The notes: a model not told the origin generated them from the sequence alone. A stretch of 64,000 nucleotides of DNA from Candidatus Thalassarchaeum sp. (GCA_022449345.1 JAKURL010000007.1:18181-82180), one strand, 5' to 3'. Shown: positions 18,937 through 29,681, counted from the stretch's first letter. Program-made: numbers and translations.

Positions 18937-20004
18937 ATGCGCGAGTATCCGTCTGATAGGATCGACCTTCGCAGTGACACGGTCACTCAACCCACGCAGG
19001 CAATGCGCGAGGCCATGGCTGCCGCAGTGGTCGGCGACGACGTTCTGGGAGACGATCCCACTGTGATTGAGCTCCAGAACCGCGTTGCTGAGATGCTTGG
19101 CAAGGAGGCCGCCCTGTTCGTTCCTTCGGGAACGATGTCCAATGCCGTTGCAATCAAGACCCAGACCAGACCGGGAGATGAGATCGTCGCCCATCGTAAG
19201 AGTCACATCTACATGTACGAGGCTGGTGGGTACGCGATGCTCTCAGGTTGCTCGATATCACTGGTTGAGGGGTATCGTGGATTGATGTCTCCGAAAGACG
19301 TCCAGATGGCTATCCGCAAGGTCGCCGGAAGCGACTCCCACTACCCTGAGTGCACCCTGATTTGTGTAGAGAACACAGCCAATGTAGGAGGTGGGTCGAT
19401 CTACGAGCAGGAGACCCTAGACGCAATCTGCGAGGTTGCCCACAGAAACGACTGCCGCGCCCATCTGGACGGCGCGAGGATGTTCAATGCGGTCATCGCC
19501 AGCGGAATCGATCCAGCGAGGATGGTCAGGGACTTCGACACCATCTCGATTTGCCTTTCCAAGGGTCTGGGAGCACCCGTCGGCTCGGTATTGGTCGGTG
19601 ACTCTGCGACGATTGCTGAGGCTCACAGGTGGCGCAAGATGTTCGGAGGCGGAATGAGGCAGGCCGGAATGCTCGCAGCCGCAGGTCTCTACGCTTTGGA
19701 TAACAACATCGACAGGCTCGCCGAAGACCATGCCCGAGCCCGACGCCTCGCCGAGGCTGTCGACGCAATGGAGGCGTTCTCAATCGACCTTGGAGCGGTG
19801 CAGTCCAACATGGTATACATCAACTGTGAGAAGGGCGCGGCGAAGATTCTGGTCGACAAGTTGGCGGATCAGGGAGTAGATGTTCTTGATCTCGAACAGG
19901 GAGTAGATTACGGAGATGTCTCGACAGTCAGAGCAGTTGTCCATCTGCATATTACCGATGAGGATATTGATCGGACGATTGCAGCCTTTGCTGCGACGCA
20001 ATGA
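18937..20004 (+). CDS. ltaE: Low-specificity L-threonine aldolase
   Basis: A PLP enzyme that splits threonine or allo-threonine into glycine and acetaldehyde. It opens with the family signature [18 protein letters not shown]. The PLP Lys is in [18 protein letters not shown], and LDGARMFNA and [12 protein letters not shown] are also diagnostic. Length (355) is normal. The gene is clearly richer in G and C than its neighbours, with many codons ending in G or C; two sampled lines are 62% and 52% GC, against about 40% in the following gene. Recent transfer from a GC-richer donor is a reasonable reading. Confidence 0.93.
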   Translation: MREYPSDRIDLRSDTVTQPTQAMREAMAAAVVGDDVLGDDPTVIELQNRVAEMLGKEAALFVPSGTMSNAVAIKTQTRPGDEIVAHRKSHIYMYEAGGYAMLSGCSISLVEGYRGLMSPKDVQMAIRKVAGSDSHYPECTLICVENTANVGGGSIYEQETLDAICEVAHRNDCRAHLDGARMFNAVIASGIDPARMVRDFDTISICLSKGLGAPVGSVLVGDSATIAEAHRWRKMFGGGMRQAGMLAAAGLYALDNNIDRLAEDHARARRLAEAVDAMEAFSIDLGAVQSNMVYINCEKGAAKILVDKLADQGVDVLDLEQGVDYGDVSTVRAVVHLHITDEDIDRTIAAFAATQ

Positions 20005-20043
20005 GGGCGAACCCTTCATCATCAAAGCGATTTCCGCAAATCG

Positions 20044-20973
20044 ATGCGAACCCTTCTGGCAGTCTCACTCACCGCCCTATTGCTAGCACCAATGGGTGCT
20101 CTAGCAGAGAGTGGAACTATTTGGGTCGATGCTAGAGGTCAGCAGGATGCTGGAACCTTTGGCGGCTTAACGTTGTCAATGGGCAATGGCACGGTAGATG
20201 CTAGCACCAGTTCAGATTACAACGAATTGCCGAATATTGTCGAGGTTTATACTGCAACTTGGTGCATGAATTGCGTTACCTCTGAGCACACGATGAAGAA
20301 TGCAGTCGAGGGCATCGATGCAGTCTTAATCCACTACCATCGGGTGTGGTACGAAATAGAGGATCCATTTGGTTCAGACAGTACTGAGGAGCGTTGGGAA
20401 GGCGTTTACGGAGATGCTTCAAAGGAGGCGATTGGTAGCAAGAGAGCCGCTCCAACTTCAGTTATTGATGGCCAACGTATGCACACTGGTTCGACAGCAA
20501 AAGGAATTTCTCTGCTAGACGATTATTCTCAATCTCTGCAAGTAGGAAATCGAGCTTGGTTCATGGATGGAACGATTGACTTCTCAGTGAGTTTTTCCGA
20601 CTCGGTAGCGAGTTTTTCGTGGAACTTCGATAATCTGGTCTCCTCCTGCGCAGACGATTGCCCAACCCAAACCACAACCCCTTGGGTTCTATTTGTCGAG
20701 GACTCAGCAAGATTTGAGGACGGCTCAAACAATTTGGAAGAGTACATACACGTTAACCACGCAGCCGTTCAGTTGTCCGGGTTCAACGGCACAGAAACAA
20801 TCGACGTTCCTTCCGCTTGGGATGGAGAGGACATGAACGCAGTACTACTAATCGACTGGGAAGTAGAACAAGACCAAGGCCGAGACATTTTTGGCAATCT
20901 ACCAGGGATTGGCGTTGCCAGCCTATTTTCTCTCCTAGCCGCAGCTCCACTAGTAAGAAGTCGGCAACATTGA
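20044..20973 (+). CDS. Secreted thioredoxin-like protein with C-terminal anchor
   Basis: 309 residues with a signal peptide (LLAVSLTALLLAPMGALA). A thioredoxin-like start EVYTATWCMNCVTSEH carries a CxxC pair at residues 74 and 77. A second region of about 150 residues with another Cys pair (CADDCP) has no recognised domain. The end is LPGIGVASLFSLLAAAPLVRSR, a short Pro-Gly segment, a helix and Arg residues. This resembles the PGF-CTERM type of sorting tail used by archaeosortase, though the tripeptide differs. A role in disulfide chemistry at the cell surface is likely. Confidence 0.65.
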   Translation: MRTLLAVSLTALLLAPMGALAESGTIWVDARGQQDAGTFGGLTLSMGNGTVDASTSSDYNELPNIVEVYTATWCMNCVTSEHTMKNAVEGIDAVLIHYHRVWYEIEDPFGSDSTEERWEGVYGDASKEAIGSKRAAPTSVIDGQRMHTGSTAKGISLLDDYSQSLQVGNRAWFMDGTIDFSVSFSDSVASFSWNFDNLVSSCADDCPTQTTTPWVLFVEDSARFEDGSNNLEEYIHVNHAAVQLSGFNGTETIDVPSAWDGEDMNAVLLIDWEVEQDQGRDIFGNLPGIGVASLFSLLAAAPLVRSRQH

Positions 20974-21000
20974 TGACAATCTTGAGTCTCATCCATCGGC

Positions 21001-21014
21001 GGGTTCAAGAACCC
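21001..21014. other. Short hairpin after the thioredoxin-like gene
   Basis: GGGTT and AACCC pair around CAAG, 28 bases after the stop codon and 32 before the next gene. It has no T run. It is a weak candidate 3'-end signal. Confidence 0.3.
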
Positions 21015-21045
21015 CCTCAAAGCATCGTAGACGCTCGGTGAGGTC

Positions 21046-24000
21046 ATGGTTCTGGAACAGACACTCTCGGTTACCAATGAGGAGGTTCAACCGGGGCCAC
21101 TTCCTGCATGGTTACTTGACCATATTAGACGTCAGAGTTTCGACTCTCTCCCGCGCTCCAAAGGTGGCCCTTCAAGAATTCTAATTTTGTATCCAGGAGA
21201 AGAGGCTAGGCGAGAGAATCTAGAGCGCCTAGCTGACGAAGGTCTGGTAATCGACAGGACACTTCACCACACCATTGATTCACTGGAAAAATCTCTTCTT
21301 GCTGATTTACGGATGCCTAGGATTCTGTCTTTGTCAGGAGGTTGGAATCTGCTTCTCAACGTAGCCTGTGCTCAGGCAGCGGCGAATTTACACTTCCCAA
21401 TTCTTCATCCAATCCCTCAATTCGAGTGGAATCGAAACAAGACTCGCTCGCTAACAGCCTTACATTCGGTATTGGCTCGCGAGGGTCGACTAGAGGAATG
21501 GGATGGAGCCGGAATAGATGGCTTCTCCCGCGTCCTTCGCGATTTGGAAAATCGATTGGGTGGAACCCACCCCGACTTTGTTACAGGTCGAGTAATCGAT
21601 GGCCTACAAAGAAACTTAGATTCTGATTCATGTCCTTTCAGTCTATCTGAAGTTGACGGGATTGTAATGCTTGACCATTCTCCAGTACTGCCCTCACAGC
21701 GAACTGAGTTATTGCGGACAATATCGCAGCATAGGCCAATTCATCAATTGGTTTATCCTGGTAATTTCAGACAGGGAATTCATGGTTTCCTTCTAGAAGA
21801 CCAATACCCAATTAAGGAATCAGAAAACCTACCTGATTGGCTTCCTTTGCATGAAGTGGCCGATTTCTCGGATGGAATTGAAACCTCCAATTATCGCCGA
21901 TTTAGACTTCAGAGAGAAACCCATTCAATCCCACTGACAACGAGATTGATTGCCGAGCAATTGGGGACTAATCCTGCCTCTAGCATTTTACTCATCGATC
22001 CTACTTCTGAGGAGGATACTCACCAATGGATTCGAGCTTTATCAGATCTTGGCATATCTTTGCCAAATTCTCACTCAATGGCTTCTAGCAAGCCTCTTGG
22101 CCATTGGCTTTCAGCCCTTGCTGGAGTTTGCCACGGGCCAAACGCATGGTCTCTCGATTCCTTGCGAGCGCTTTCTCTACAGGGCTCTCTGAGTTTATTC
22201 TCTAAGCTAAATGCTCATCCTACACACGAGGAAATTCTCCCACAGGCAAGCGCTGATTTACTTTCAGAATTGGCCCGAAGTGACCACATCCTTGGCGGTG
22301 CTGGTGCCCTTGAGAGATGGTTAGTAACTCTCGCTAGGGAAGAGCCAGACATTCACAAAGGCCCAACTAAGGAGGCAACCCAATGGTGGCTACTTTCGCT
22401 AGCACAAAGTAATAGTCCACTTCTCGCAGATTTTGATCGAGGGGCACTATCCAACCGCGACCTATGGCGTGGTTGTCATAGCGGCCAACATCTGCCACAA
22501 TTAAAGGCTAAGTCTAATGGCGATGAATGGCTTACTGCAGCGCTATCTAGAGTTGATTTAGAATCAGGAATTGAGTCGGCAGATGGTTCAAATTCTCTTC
22601 CAGCAGCAGTTGTGCAGAGCCTCGTTGATGCCCATTCTAGGCTTCGCAAGATGCAGCTTACAACAGGCCAACCCATCTCTCAAGGCGGTGTAGAATGGGT
22701 TGTAGAGTTGGAAACAATTCTCTCCTCAACTACGGTAAGAAGTGGTGGTGGCAATTCTCGAGGTAAGGTCCGTCTGACAACACCAGAGGGTGCTTTGGGT
22801 TGCACTGCTGACCTCGTCATCCTTGCAAACGTCTCAAGCGCATCTTGGGATTTACGAGTTCAGAAGATCCCTTTACTTGGAGACGAGGAACGTCACAGAC
22901 AAGGAATCCTTCGGCCCGACACTCCGATTCGGCAAGCTCGCCATCATCTCTACCATTTGCTCAGTGCGGCTAATTCTGAGATTGTAATTCTAGATCCCAG
23001 CCAAGACAAATCCACTCCAGTCGCTGCCCCCATTCGCGAATGGATTAGGGAGAATAGCCCCGACTCAAATTCGCTTATCCTTGAGGAATCGCCAGGCAGA
23101 GAAAATGATTCTAGTAATCAGAGATGGCAAGATGGTAACTCCTTGCGAAATGTGCAAGCACCATCTCGAGTAGCTCTCAATCCTTCAGCGGTTTCAATCC
23201 CACTCGATGTTGAGATTCAGGAGGATAGAGAGCGCAGACAACCTCGCAGAGTCGATGGAGAAGGATATCTATTAGAATCCGCAACTCCACACATCTGGGC
23301 CATCGAAAATAGCCTCTTACTTCGCAAATCCCCCAAAAAAAGCACCAGCCCGAGAATGGCATCTCGCTGGCCAGTTGTTGGTGGACCACGAAGAGCCTCA
23401 ATCGACCCTAGACCGCTTAGTCCCGAAGCAACCGGTTCAGCTCCTTTTGACTCTAGGCACGGTCATACTGCAGGGGCTGAACAGACTGTTCCAATCTGGT
23501 CAGCGAGTCGCCTCAAACAATGGCTCTCCTGTCCTCGACGAGGTTGGCTAACTCGAGGTTTGTATGCTGAGGAAGAGGAGCGCCAGAGAGAGGACCTCGA
23601 TTCTAGAGTTCAAGGCAATTTACTGCACAAGGTCCACCATCAACTGATTGAACGAATCTTAGGTGTCAAGGAGAATAGTGAACGCACCCTCGAACAAATG
23701 CGTAACAGCGGCCTACCGCTGAATATTGCAACTGCAAGCCTGAGCGATACTGAATTGCATTCAATGGCACTGGAAATTCTCGCTGATTTAGCGCCGTGGT
23801 TAGAGAGGACAGACGCAGTATCCAATTCTCGTCTAAGGATGCTGACAGGATTCTCTCGGGATGAATGGTTGGATTGGCTTAGGGACGGCGGCCCAACCCC
23901 GTTAGCCGGCCGAATTGGTCGAATGGTTACCGCCGAGCGTACATTACGAGGCGCAATACCAATCGCCATAGAATGGGAGGCACTTTCTTTCGATGAAGAT

Positions 24001-24651
24001 GGAATAGAAATTTCACTTCCCGAAGAGTTGTCAAGCCATGGGGACGGAGCGTTACCTGCATTGAGGTTACGAGGAGAGATAGATCGAGTTGATTTGCTTC
24101 CCTTCGACTCTGAGAAGTCTATTTTTGAGGATGAATCAGGGTCAACATCGGTAGCACCAATCAGATTCAAGGATGGGGATTGGAAGCCTCGTAGAATGAT
24201 TATCATCCGTGATATCAAAACCAGCGAAAGTGAACCACTCAAGCGACATCGAATCGGTTTGCTTGAGGAATTGCAACTCGCGCTTTATGCTAGAGCATGG
24301 GAGGTAGCACATCCTGGTGATCTGGTAGTCGCCGCTGGCATCAGCGTCATCGGTCACAATACCGACCATTTCCTAGAAGTCTCAGGCTTCGTTCCAACGT
24401 ATTCCCCTTTGATTGAGATAGGTGATGTCAGCCATCAACAGACTACGAATTTGCATCGATTCCCTGATGAAGAACCCGAAGAGGCCAGTGACTCATTCAG
24501 GGCATGGTTGGCTCAGCGTCTTACAACCGCTCTAGCAACAGCCGCGGGTGCAGCTAGCGGACGAGTCCATCCAACCCCTAGCAAGGACGCCTGCAAATTC
24601 TGTCCGGTAACTTCGGTTTGCGATGTTAGGTACAAGGGTGATGATAGATGA
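21046..24651 (+). CDS. AddB-like nuclease subunit with Fe-S type cysteines
   Basis: 1201 residues, the nuclease and scaffold partner of the next gene. The N-terminal two thirds resemble an inactivated SF1 helicase fold; no Walker A is seen (it starts RILILYPGEEARRENL). The C-terminal part is a RecB-family PD-(D/E)XK nuclease: LLHKVHHQ near 860, GEIDRVD near 1010, IRDIKTSE near 1055 and LQLALYA (QxxxY) near 1074. A Cys near 828 (SCPRRGW) plus C1183, C1186 and C1192 form the AddB/Cas4-type iron-sulfur set. The stop overlaps the AddA-like start by four bases, so the proteins are made together and probably form a heterodimer for DNA-end resection. Confidence 0.8.
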   Translation: MVLEQTLSVTNEEVQPGPLPAWLLDHIRRQSFDSLPRSKGGPSRILILYPGEEARRENLERLADEGLVIDRTLHHTIDSLEKSLLADLRMPRILSLSGGWNLLLNVACAQAAANLHFPILHPIPQFEWNRNKTRSLTALHSVLAREGRLEEWDGAGIDGFSRVLRDLENRLGGTHPDFVTGRVIDGLQRNLDSDSCPFSLSEVDGIVMLDHSPVLPSQRTELLRTISQHRPIHQLVYPGNFRQGIHGFLLEDQYPIKESENLPDWLPLHEVADFSDGIETSNYRRFRLQRETHSIPLTTRLIAEQLGTNPASSILLIDPTSEEDTHQWIRALSDLGISLPNSHSMASSKPLGHWLSALAGVCHGPNAWSLDSLRALSLQGSLSLFSKLNAHPTHEEILPQASADLLSELARSDHILGGAGALERWLVTLAREEPDIHKGPTKEATQWWLLSLAQSNSPLLADFDRGALSNRDLWRGCHSGQHLPQLKAKSNGDEWLTAALSRVDLESGIESADGSNSLPAAVVQSLVDAHSRLRKMQLTTGQPISQGGVEWVVELETILSSTTVRSGGGNSRGKVRLTTPEGALGCTADLVILANVSSASWDLRVQKIPLLGDEERHRQGILRPDTPIRQARHHLYHLLSAANSEIVILDPSQDKSTPVAAPIREWIRENSPDSNSLILEESPGRENDSSNQRWQDGNSLRNVQAPSRVALNPSAVSIPLDVEIQEDRERRQPRRVDGEGYLLESATPHIWAIENSLLLRKSPKKSTSPRMASRWPVVGGPRRASIDPRPLSPEATGSAPFDSRHGHTAGAEQTVPIWSASRLKQWLSCPRRGWLTRGLYAEEEERQREDLDSRVQGNLLHKVHHQLIERILGVKENSERTLEQMRNSGLPLNIATASLSDTELHSMALEILADLAPWLERTDAVSNSRLRMLTGFSRDEWLDWLRDGGPTPLAGRIGRMVTAERTLRGAIPIAIEWEALSFDEDGIEISLPEELSSHGDGALPALRLRGEIDRVDLLPFDSEKSIFEDESGSTSVAPIRFKDGDWKPRRMIIIRDIKTSESEPLKRHRIGLLEELQLALYARAWEVAHPGDLVVAAGISVIGHNTDHFLEVSGFVPTYSPLIEIGDVSHQQTTNLHRFPDEEPEEASDSFRAWLAQRLTTALATAAGAASGRVHPTPSKDACKFCPVTSVCDVRYKGDDR

Positions 24652-27600
24652 GTAATGGAGAGGACAATTCTGAAACTGTCACCCTCAACACTGGCCAGCG
24701 GCTAGCACTCAACCTCGACTCTCACATTGTCATCGACGCTGGTGCGGGCACTGGCAAAACGATGACAATCGTAGAGCGTGTTGTCCAACACTATCTCGAG
24801 GAGGATCAAAGAGCCACACGCATCCTTCCGAGACCAGAGCGACCCAGACAACTTGAAGGTGGGACTCTGGTATCGCCACTCACTCAACGGATGAATTTGG
24901 AAGAATGGGGAGGCTTGCTTCCCTCGGAGGTCGTCCTTCTCACCTTCACAGTAGCTGCTGCCGACCAAATGAGAGATAAATTAAGGGAAAAAATCGCTCG
25001 ATTGCGGCCTGGTTCTTTCACAGCATCAAGCGAAGATAATGCAGATCCCAGAATTACTCACGAAGGCTTCCCTGAACAATTGTTGATGTTGTTAGAAGAT
25101 GCTCCAATCGGCACCATCGACTCATTCTTCAATCAATTAGTTGCCCCATATCGAAGCTATCTTGGTGATGATTTCGGTGATGATGTTGTAACCGACTCTG
25201 AGATATTGCGCATAGTTGAACAAAGCATCAACACTCTCTGGAGACTGCCTAATGCTCCCAACTTGTTTGGAGATGCAGTCGATGCCGGAATTCCTTCTCC
25301 CGAAGTTGAAGCGGTTCTGGCAGCCCGAGACAGATTATCTCAACACTATTCGGGAAGAAACCGAGCAACTAAAATCCTCAGTCCTCTGATTTCCAAGTCG
25401 ATATTCATTTCAGTAGGTGAAAGAGGTCTGTTGGGTCGAGATCAGAGAATAGACCCCGAATTGCTGCAACAACGACTGATGTCATCCATTAGGACAGAAG
25501 ATATTGAAGAAGTCACAATAGGTATCCATTCAATTATCGATGATTACGTAGACTGCGTTCGCAGTTACTCAGGATTAGCGCCTAAAGGATGGGAAGCCGG
25601 AACACGAATTCATATTCTTTCTACACTCTCAGATGAAGGTCCGCCGGCTGAACCTTGGGATTGTTTAATCTGGCTCAGCAGGGTGTTCATGTGTATAACA
25701 GGTTCAGGCCTTCTCGACAAAGATGATTGGAAACCTTTCCCGAGGACCACTCTGCCAAACCACCCAAGCAATCCTTGGCCCTCTGGAATATTATCCTACA
25801 CAGCACTGGATGAACCCTACAGAACTAATGTCAAGGATACTTGGGCGGATTGTCAATCACGTGCGAACGACTTACTATTTTCCGAGGTCGGTCAAAGGGT
25901 GAAACATCACTCACTTCTAGCACTAATTCTAGACTCTCGTGAAGAGTTATTGATTCCGATAAATGCTCCATTTAATTTGGCTCACCTTCCTGCGGATTTA
26001 CCAGAACGTCTTCCAGTTGGAATGAGCCCTCAGGCATATTCTTTCAATATGGCAGCTGAAGCCCGAAACCTCGATGATATCAGAACCATTCTACGAGGTT
26101 TGGCTGGAATAGTGAATGTTCTGAAAGAGAGGGAAGAGGTTCACGAACATCGAGACATAGCATTACTTGCAGGCGACCTTCTGTTGGATTCCTGTCCACG
26201 ATTTTGCCGATCATTTTACCCAGAAGCAATCATCGCTGCTCTAGATTCCATTGGGGATAACACTTGGCGTGATGACCACATTCATCGAGCATTTGATGTC
26301 TTGGAAGATATGGAGGCAAATCCAGATTTAGCAGGAGATGCAGCGTCAAGGCTAGGAGAAATTCGCCGAGACCTCGACCACCGATATGGCTTGTTACGTC
26401 AGATTAGGCGAAGGTATCGAGCATTCATAATCGACGAGGCTCAAGACAACTCACCGCTTCAGTGGAGAATTCTCTCAAGACTCTGGGGACCACGAGAATT
26501 CAATTCAAGCGACCACCTAGAGGAACCCGACACGGACTGGCAACCAACAGTCTGCTATGTCGGCGATATGAAACAATCAATCTACGCCTTCCGTCAAGCC
26601 GAAGTCGCTGGATTCAGACAATTCGCTCATCGACTTCGTTCAATTAATCGACATGAGTATGAGAATCTCTCTGAGTTAACTCGAGAACCAGTGCTTAGGA
26701 GTGAGATCCAGAGTCGAGATCCAAGATTCTCTCACGAAAGACAGATTGTTCGGGCATCTGAACTTGTAGAGGAAAATGTACGTAATCTGACAGGTTGGGT
26801 ACATTTCGAGACCACAGAAGGTACATCCTCGTTGAGTCCTGCTGAGGTTTCTGCTCGTTCTGAGGGTGAGATCTCGCTTACCACGAATTATCGAACGGAC
26901 GGAGATCTACTACACGTGATGAATGAATGGTGGGATGATATTTTCTCCGACCGACATCGCTTCTTCCCTGATGCAGATTACTATGCCTCAGCACAGCGAT
27001 TGTTACCATCACCAGACAATCAGCATAAGCGGGGTGTGCTAGAATGGATTTGTCCAGTTTTGGATGATGGGGAGGATGATCCTCCGGCTGAATTAACCAC
27101 CTATATCGATCCATTCGGGCCCGGCAAAGCGGACTCTGCAGAAAGACAAGCGATGATGATTGCAAAGCGCATACAGTCTCTGACTCAATGTCGAGAAACT
27201 CGGGTGCTGCAAGCCAATGGAGAATGGTCAACAATACCGCCGGCTGATGAACCGGTTCGGTATAATGACATCATGGTGCTAATGGCAAGCCGCTCGAAAA
27301 TTCGAGATGCTCTGATTCGTCAACTAAGGGATCACAATATTCCGGTGCAAGCCGACCGAGAGGGCGGCTTGATGCTTCGACCAGTAGTAGCTGAACTCGA
27401 TGGATTGATACAATTCATTGCTCGACCCAATAGCAGATTTGCTGCTGCTTGGGTCGCTCGCTCACCATTGATTGGAATGAACGATTCAGAATTGCAATCA
27501 TTCCTTGCTGCGAGACAGGATGAGAATTTGCTTCATAGACTCCTCGATTATTGCTCAACACCAAGACAGCGAGCTATGGTTCAAAGATGGATTGGCCTTT

Positions 27601-29681
27601 CAGCCTCTGGAAGAATAATCAACTTGCTCGAGGAGACTATCGATCAATCGGATTTGCTAATCGCTCATTGTGAAGAAGGTTCAGTTCAGGACGTCGAGCG
27701 ATTCGTTGAGGAAGTCCGTTTGATTTCGGAATCCGTTGGTGGTGACCCGATTGTTATCGCCGACCGTTTGCGCGACCTGCGAGAACAAGTAGGCCGTGCT
27801 CTAGAGGGCAAGAATACACCGGAGAGAGATGCTGTTCAATTGATGTCTATACACAATTCAAAGGGGCTAGAGTCGAAAGTTGTCTTTGTAGCAGATCTGT
27901 TTAGCACTAAGCAGGTCACGCTAACCAATGAGTCTCAATCAAGATTGATTGTCAATCCAGAATTCTTCGCCGGACACCCCGCTCCTTGGCCCGGCGATAA
28001 ATATCCATACTCGGCTATGTGGGAACACTCCCGAAAAATCGCTCAAAAGCGTAAGAATGCCGAGGCTAGACGCTTGCTTTACGTCGCTGCGACAAGAGCT
28101 GAGGAGCATCTTGTAATCGTCGGTTCACCCAAGGAAACGAGTTGGCAGGAAGATGCAGGTTTGAGACTACAGTGGAGGTATTCAGCATCTGAAACCACAC
28201 TCGGTCAAATGTGGGTAGAATCGTTGAGACAAGCCTCTCATCGTCGGGGTGAACACTCGCAAGATTCTCCATGGGTATCTCACGAAGATGACAATCAACC
28301 TCACCCACTTAACTCTGGGCGAGGACCCGATAGATTCCTCAATCCTAGCACACTTCGCTTCGATGGATGGCTTCGGGCTGAAGAAACAGGGCATCCGAAA
28401 ATGGGCCTCAATGTATACCATCATCCCAACTGCCTAAGAAGCGATAATCCAAACGAGAACATACTCTATTCTCCCCTGGTCCGACAAACTATGCTTCACC
28501 AAGCAGCAACAGATGAAAGGATCTCTGAGGTTGAACTCACCTCGAGATTGGAGACGGGAGCAAGAATCCGACTCGCACCTCATCGTTTATCGAAGATTGA
28601 CGCCTGTTCTCGTCGACATTGGTTTGAGACAAGAGGCGGATTGAAACCCGATCCTATTTCTTCATCGGAGCAAATCCTCGACGAAGATATCGACCCTCGT
28701 TCGTCGAGACAAATGGATGAGCCAAATGTTGAACATGAAGATGAAGAGCTCCCATCTCCGACAGAATTGGGATTAATCGTCCACAGAATGTTTGAGGTCG
28801 GCATAGGTAATCCCGGGCCAGCAAAAAATCAGCCTTCTATGCCGCTTCCAGAAATCTGGTCCACTCCTGTCAATAGTCGCTTATTAGATACCGATATGAT
28901 GGAGGAAGTATTTGCAGAATTACTTCCTAGAGGTGTAGACGTTGAGAGAACCTCTGAGATAGTCACAGCAATGATGTATAGAATCGAAGAAGGCATCGTT
29001 GGCCGATTAACAAACGCGGAAATCATCGACGGTGAGAGGGTTGAGGGTTTGCGCACTGAGTACCCATTCACCATCTCAAATGCAGTCTCCTTTGAGGCGG
29101 TATCTCGGACTAGGTGGACGCCAGATGGTGAGGAAACCCTCTCTTACATTGAGAACGCATTTGTCGATATGGACGGTTCGATCGACCTTGCACTTTGCTC
29201 GAGTCACGAGGACGGCTCCTCTTCGATACGTCCAATTGATCTGAAAACTGAACAGTCCACGAGCATCTTGACAGGCTCTGGGGGCTTATTGGATGCCTAC
29301 GGAAATACTTCAACAGATCCTGCAAATGATGCAGAGCTCGAAATGCTACAACATCACCGATTGCAATTGACCCTATATCATCGAGCATTGGAGATGATGG
29401 AAGCGAGGCGGCCTGAAGGTCAGCAACGTCGTGTAGAGAGGCCCGCAATCCTAGTCGGCGTTTCGGGCCGCTTGGTGATTTATCCAGAGGATATGTTCGC
29501 CGCAGCGCAATCCGAACTAGATGATATCCTCACGACTGCAGCAGGAATGGAATTAGCTACAGAATTACCTCTAGCGGATTTCCAGAGACGCCCTGCTTCC
29601 GAAGCTCATATCTGCGCCATATGTCCGTTCAGTAGAGGGGATTTACCAATTTGTGGTCCTCTTGAAGAACTGACTCCTTAA
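24648..29681 (+). CDS. AddA/RecB-like helicase-nuclease with Fe-S type cysteines
   Basis: 1677 residues, well above the roughly 1200 of Bacillus AddA. All UvrD-family helicase motifs are present: AGAGTGKT at 31-38, DEAQD near 594, VGDMKQSIYAFR near 640, NYRTDG near 744, SIHNSKGLE near 1067 and RLLYVAATRAEEH near 1138. The C-terminal nuclease has IVHRMFE, IDLAL, RPIDLKTEQ and LQLTLYH (QxxxY). Unlike the well-known AddA, it also has a Cys in DACSRRHW near 1318 and C1656, C1659 and C1669 at the end, matching an iron-sulfur staple. It should unwind and cut DNA ends for recombination. Confidence 0.87.
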   Translation: MSNGEDNSETVTLNTGQRLALNLDSHIVIDAGAGTGKTMTIVERVVQHYLEEDQRATRILPRPERPRQLEGGTLVSPLTQRMNLEEWGGLLPSEVVLLTFTVAAADQMRDKLREKIARLRPGSFTASSEDNADPRITHEGFPEQLLMLLEDAPIGTIDSFFNQLVAPYRSYLGDDFGDDVVTDSEILRIVEQSINTLWRLPNAPNLFGDAVDAGIPSPEVEAVLAARDRLSQHYSGRNRATKILSPLISKSIFISVGERGLLGRDQRIDPELLQQRLMSSIRTEDIEEVTIGIHSIIDDYVDCVRSYSGLAPKGWEAGTRIHILSTLSDEGPPAEPWDCLIWLSRVFMCITGSGLLDKDDWKPFPRTTLPNHPSNPWPSGILSYTALDEPYRTNVKDTWADCQSRANDLLFSEVGQRVKHHSLLALILDSREELLIPINAPFNLAHLPADLPERLPVGMSPQAYSFNMAAEARNLDDIRTILRGLAGIVNVLKEREEVHEHRDIALLAGDLLLDSCPRFCRSFYPEAIIAALDSIGDNTWRDDHIHRAFDVLEDMEANPDLAGDAASRLGEIRRDLDHRYGLLRQIRRRYRAFIIDEAQDNSPLQWRILSRLWGPREFNSSDHLEEPDTDWQPTVCYVGDMKQSIYAFRQAEVAGFRQFAHRLRSINRHEYENLSELTREPVLRSEIQSRDPRFSHERQIVRASELVEENVRNLTGWVHFETTEGTSSLSPAEVSARSEGEISLTTNYRTDGDLLHVMNEWWDDIFSDRHRFFPDADYYASAQRLLPSPDNQHKRGVLEWICPVLDDGEDDPPAELTTYIDPFGPGKADSAERQAMMIAKRIQSLTQCRETRVLQANGEWSTIPPADEPVRYNDIMVLMASRSKIRDALIRQLRDHNIPVQADREGGLMLRPVVAELDGLIQFIARPNSRFAAAWVARSPLIGMNDSELQSFLAARQDENLLHRLLDYCSTPRQRAMVQRWIGLSASGRIINLLEETIDQSDLLIAHCEEGSVQDVERFVEEVRLISESVGGDPIVIADRLRDLREQVGRALEGKNTPERDAVQLMSIHNSKGLESKVVFVADLFSTKQVTLTNESQSRLIVNPEFFAGHPAPWPGDKYPYSAMWEHSRKIAQKRKNAEARRLLYVAATRAEEHLVIVGSPKETSWQEDAGLRLQWRYSASETTLGQMWVESLRQASHRRGEHSQDSPWVSHEDDNQPHPLNSGRGPDRFLNPSTLRFDGWLRAEETGHPKMGLNVYHHPNCLRSDNPNENILYSPLVRQTMLHQAATDERISEVELTSRLETGARIRLAPHRLSKIDACSRRHWFETRGGLKPDPISSSEQILDEDIDPRSSRQMDEPNVEHEDEELPSPTELGLIVHRMFEVGIGNPGPAKNQPSMPLPEIWSTPVNSRLLDTDMMEEVFAELLPRGVDVERTSEIVTAMMYRIEEGIVGRLTNAEIIDGERVEGLRTEYPFTISNAVSFEAVSRTRWTPDGEETLSYIENAFVDMDGSIDLALCSSHEDGSSSIRPIDLKTEQSTSILTGSGGLLDAYGNTSTDPANDAELEMLQHHRLQLTLYHRALEMMEARRPEGQQRRVERPAILVGVSGRLVIYPEDMFAAAQSELDDILTTAAGMELATELPLADFQRRPASEAHICAICPFSRGDLPICGPLEELTP

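Noticed and set aside
21001-21014. T-loop-like gggttcaag
   Set aside because: The bases pair with the next few as a short hairpin and no cloverleaf surrounds it.
23640-24242. Minus-strand frame of about 200 codons inside AddB
   Set aside because: It is antisense to the nuclease domain with all motifs intact, and its product is Ser-rich without a domain.
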